From: Woeseiaceae bacterium
GTDB lineage: Bacteria; Pseudomonadota; Gammaproteobacteria; Steroidobacterales; Woeseiaceae
Direction: 5' to 3'
Length of the DNA stretch: 7,532 nucleotides
Assembly: GCA_022866645.1 (NCBI GenBank)
Contig: JALHUQ010000004.1
Span: 1 to 7,532 of the forward strand
Below, in pieces: positions 5,559 through 7,532 of this stretch. Made by a program: the position numbers and the translations under genes. A model generated the notes under the pieces. That model was not told the DNA's origin. It saw only the letters and a program-made list of their open reading frames with translations, and made no database searches. Numbering within the stretch: position 1 is the stretch's first letter; each line of letters begins with the position of its first letter.

Positions 5559-7121
5559 ATGGATACTCCCCAAGGACTACGGCGCAAGGCCCATTTTCTG
5601 GGCACCAAGATCAAGTCGCTGCGCAAGCGCAACCACCTGACACTCGAAGACCTGTCCGTGCGGTGCGTGCAAATCGACGCCGCCGCCGGCCCGTCCGTTT
5701 CCTATCTGTCCATGATCGAGAACGGCAAGCGCGTGCCGTCCGAAAGGTTGCTGCAGATCGTGGCGCGCATATTTCAAAAAGAGGTGAGCTGGTTTTACGA
5801 CGAATCGCTGGATGACTACGCGGTCGATCCGACGCCAAGGGAATCAGCCGTAACCGGATTGGCACTTGAACCTGGATTTCTGTTTTCGGAGAATCTTTTA
5901 CAACTGGCCATTCCCGAATTGCTTGCTCAGACGGGAACCACCGGACGGCAGTTTGCACATCTGTTAATCCGCGCTCACCAGGAGTCCAATCAAAACCGCT
6001 TCCCGGATCTCGAACGGGCCGCTGAGCGCGTCGGCGGTAAGCGATTCCCGCTCGATGTAAAGGACGTTCAGGCTATCGCTTCCGACCTCGGTTTGAAGAT
6101 ACGTTGGTTCGACAAAGCGCCGTTCAAAGATCGCGGCGACGCCGACACGCCCTTGAATATGGTGGTGCGTTCGTTTTATGACGCTCCCGACATTGTCTAT
6201 CTGAACAATGCCCTGAGAGACAAACCGGAGCGCCTCAAGTTTGATCTCGCGAATCACATCGCGCACAAAGTGCTGCATGGCGGCGACGGTGCCCGATCGC
6301 CGCAGGTTTCCGGCGGTCGTGTATCAGGCCGCCGACACGATGCCGAATCGCCGAATGTCGACGCGCAGGACATTCTGTATGCCTGGCGAGACTTTGAATG
6401 CAGCTACTTCGCTGCGGCGCTGCTCACGCCGAAGACACCCTTCCGCCAGTTTCTGGCCAAACACGCTTATGCAGTAGATTCCGGCGACAAAGTCGGCTTG
6501 ACGAAAGCGCTGGTCATGCGGCGCATGCCGAGTGTCAGCCCGTATCCACACTGGCATTACTTCGATGCCTACCCGCCGGGCAATCTGCGCGCTGTCTATC
6601 GTGGCAACGGCATCCCGCTACCGTGGGGAAACATGACGATGGTCGCAGACCCGTGCAAGCATTGGGCGGTGTTCAAGATGTTCGATACGCGATCAACCAA
6701 ACCCACATCACAAATATCGGTGTTACGCAGTGGAGAGGATAAGCGCCTGTATACCTGCCAGTCCGTCCGCAGCCGCGATGCCGCTGGCAATGCACACGTA
6801 CTTTGTGCGGGTATCGACCTCGCCCCGGCGTTGCGCGCGCAGAACATTGATCCGCTCGAGACCATTGACGCGATCGAAAAGAGCTGCAACGCAGGCGGTG
6901 GCAGCGGCGAGATTCCGGCCGCAGTGCGAGCGCAGCTGGAAAGCATCGGCAAGATTCTGAATATCGGTTGGATTGCAGAAGGCTGCCAGAAGCCGGCAAC
7001 GATCATTTGCCCGCGTAGCTCATCATGCCCGCGTGACAAACATTGCCTTGGCAAGCAGCCGATGAAGCTGCGTCCACAAATTGATGAAATTCGAGAGTCG
7101 CTGGTCGCGAGCAGCCGCTAG
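5559..7121 (+). CDS. XRE-type HTH regulator with cysteine-rich C-terminal tail (RamB/PrpR-like layout, DUF3612-like)
   Basis: 520 residues. An N-terminal XRE/Cro-type helix-turn-helix spans about 12-80 (LGTKIKSLRKRNHLTLEDLS, then SYLSMIENGKRVPSERLLQI). The middle shows an IrrE-like helix, FDLANHIAHKVLHGG (228-242), where the metalloprotease Glu of HExxH is missing (HIAHK), so it is probably a sensor fold and not a protease. The C-terminal part resembles the uncharacterised domain I recall as DUF3612, ending in a Cys cluster: C476, C484, C490 and C496 (spacing 7, 5, 5) in GCQKPA...CPRSSSCPRDKHC. RamB and PrpR of actinobacteria share this order (HTH, IrrE-like, Cys-bearing sensor), control glyoxylate-shunt or methylcitrate genes, and PrpR binds an Fe-S cluster and CoA. 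It is divergent from the aceA operon with repeats between them, so it very likely regulates that operon and itself; sign and ligand are inference. The ribosome site is weak (GAG about 8 nt before the ATG). It ends 3 bp from the convergent transporter gene. Confidence 0.88.
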   Translation: MDTPQGLRRKAHFLGTKIKSLRKRNHLTLEDLSVRCVQIDAAAGPSVSYLSMIENGKRVPSERLLQIVARIFQKEVSWFYDESLDDYAVDPTPRESAVTGLALEPGFLFSENLLQLAIPELLAQTGTTGRQFAHLLIRAHQESNQNRFPDLERAAERVGGKRFPLDVKDVQAIASDLGLKIRWFDKAPFKDRGDADTPLNMVVRSFYDAPDIVYLNNALRDKPERLKFDLANHIAHKVLHGGDGARSPQVSGGRVSGRRHDAESPNVDAQDILYAWRDFECSYFAAALLTPKTPFRQFLAKHAYAVDSGDKVGLTKALVMRRMPSVSPYPHWHYFDAYPPGNLRAVYRGNGIPLPWGNMTMVADPCKHWAVFKMFDTRSTKPTSQISVLRSGEDKRLYTCQSVRSRDAAGNAHVLCAGIDLAPALRAQNIDPLETIDAIEKSCNAGGGSGEIPAAVRAQLESIGKILNIGWIAEGCQKPATIICPRSSSCPRDKHCLGKQPMKLRPQIDEIRESLVASSR

Positions 7122-7124
7122 TGC

Positions 7125-7532
7125 TTACGCCAGGTTGTAGACGAACACGGCCGCAATCGCCAGCGGCGCTACGAGGCGTACCAGGACAAGCCAAAGTTTG
7201 AACGTCGCGCCGTCCCCGATGCCGAGTTGATCGACCAGGATCTTTCGCGACATCCACCAGCCGGCAAACAGCGCATACAACATACCGCCGAGCGGCATGA
7301 GGACATTCGAAACCGCGTAATCGATGAGATCGAACGGCGTTTTGCCCGCGAACACTGCAAATTCGCCCAAAGGAAAGACACTCTCCCATCGCGAAAACGA
7401 AAGCACCGTGATGAGGCCGAGTACGAAAGTCACGGCACCGATCATGCCTGCGGCCTTCGGACGCGATAGACCGCGGACCTCACACGCGCGCGCCGTCATT
7501 GTTTCCAGCATCGAGATAGACGATGTCAGCGC
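7125..7532 (-). CDS. Neurotransmitter:sodium symporter family transporter, C-terminal end (cut by window edge)
   Basis: 135 C-terminal residues of a sodium-coupled inner-membrane transporter, continuing to the window edge. The visible part opens with ALTSSISMLETM, the conserved TM8 segment of the NSS/SNF family that bears sodium-binding residues in LeuT-like proteins. Three hydrophobic helices follow: MIGAVTFVLGLITVLSF, SNVLMPLGGMLYALFAGWW and LWLVLVRLVAPLAIAAVFVY. They match TM9, TM10 and TM11 of bacterial members, which often have 11 helices. Substrates of bacterial members are mostly amino acids or amines; nothing visible fixes the one here. It ends with TAA. The 3-bp gap to the convergent regulator gene leaves no room for a separate terminator, so the two transcripts probably overlap. 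Confidence 0.9.
   Translation of the reverse strand, partial: ALTSSISMLETMTARACEVRGLSRPKAAGMIGAVTFVLGLITVLSFSRWESVFPLGEFAVFAGKTPFDLIDYAVSNVLMPLGGMLYALFAGWWMSRKILVDQLGIGDGATFKLWLVLVRLVAPLAIAAVFVYNLA

Overview
The window looks like a chromosomal segment of a proteobacterium, most likely a gamma- or betaproteobacterium. The reasons are a class I PHA synthase with a PhaR-type regulator and a phasin, a proteobacterial-style isocitrate lyase, and Shine-Dalgarno-led genes of moderate-to-high GC. I cannot name the genus. No RNA gene, insertion sequence, CRISPR array or phage gene is visible. Coding density is high: the longest gene-free stretch is about 284 bp (1813-2096).

Left part (1-1884, minus strand): a polyhydroxyalkanoate (PHA) storage block, read right to left as phasin, then phaR, then phaC (cut by the window edge). 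The phasin promoter region carries a 17-bp direct repeat of TGCA-rich elements that suits a PhaR operator. A perfect 11-bp hairpin separates the phasin from a candidate phaR promoter. phaR and phaC are 4 nt apart and probably co-transcribed.

Middle (2097-3248, plus strand): a self-cleaving DmpA/BapA-type aminopeptidase (family S58/P1), convergent with the next operon.

Right part (3268-7121): a divergent glyoxylate-shunt locus. On the minus strand a three-gene operon runs: a 107-residue protein that resembles only the inserted domain of malate synthase G, an RraA-like aldolase-family protein, and isocitrate lyase, whose ATG overlaps the preceding TGA. Divergent from it is a 520-residue helix-turn-helix regulator with a degenerate IrrE-like helix and a cysteine-rich C-terminal tail. 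It resembles in layout the RamB/PrpR-type and DUF3612-type regulators of acetate/propionate metabolism. The 131-bp spacer holds three copies of AATTTCACA at exactly 14-bp intervals plus one inverted half-site, placed over candidate promoters in both directions. My reading is an autoregulated switch for two-carbon metabolism beside a carbon-storage block.

The right edge (7125-7532, minus) is the C-terminal end of a neurotransmitter:sodium symporter family transporter.

The parts most worth a second look are the orphan malate synthase G-like domain in the aceA operon and the phased repeat operator with its cysteine-tailed regulator.
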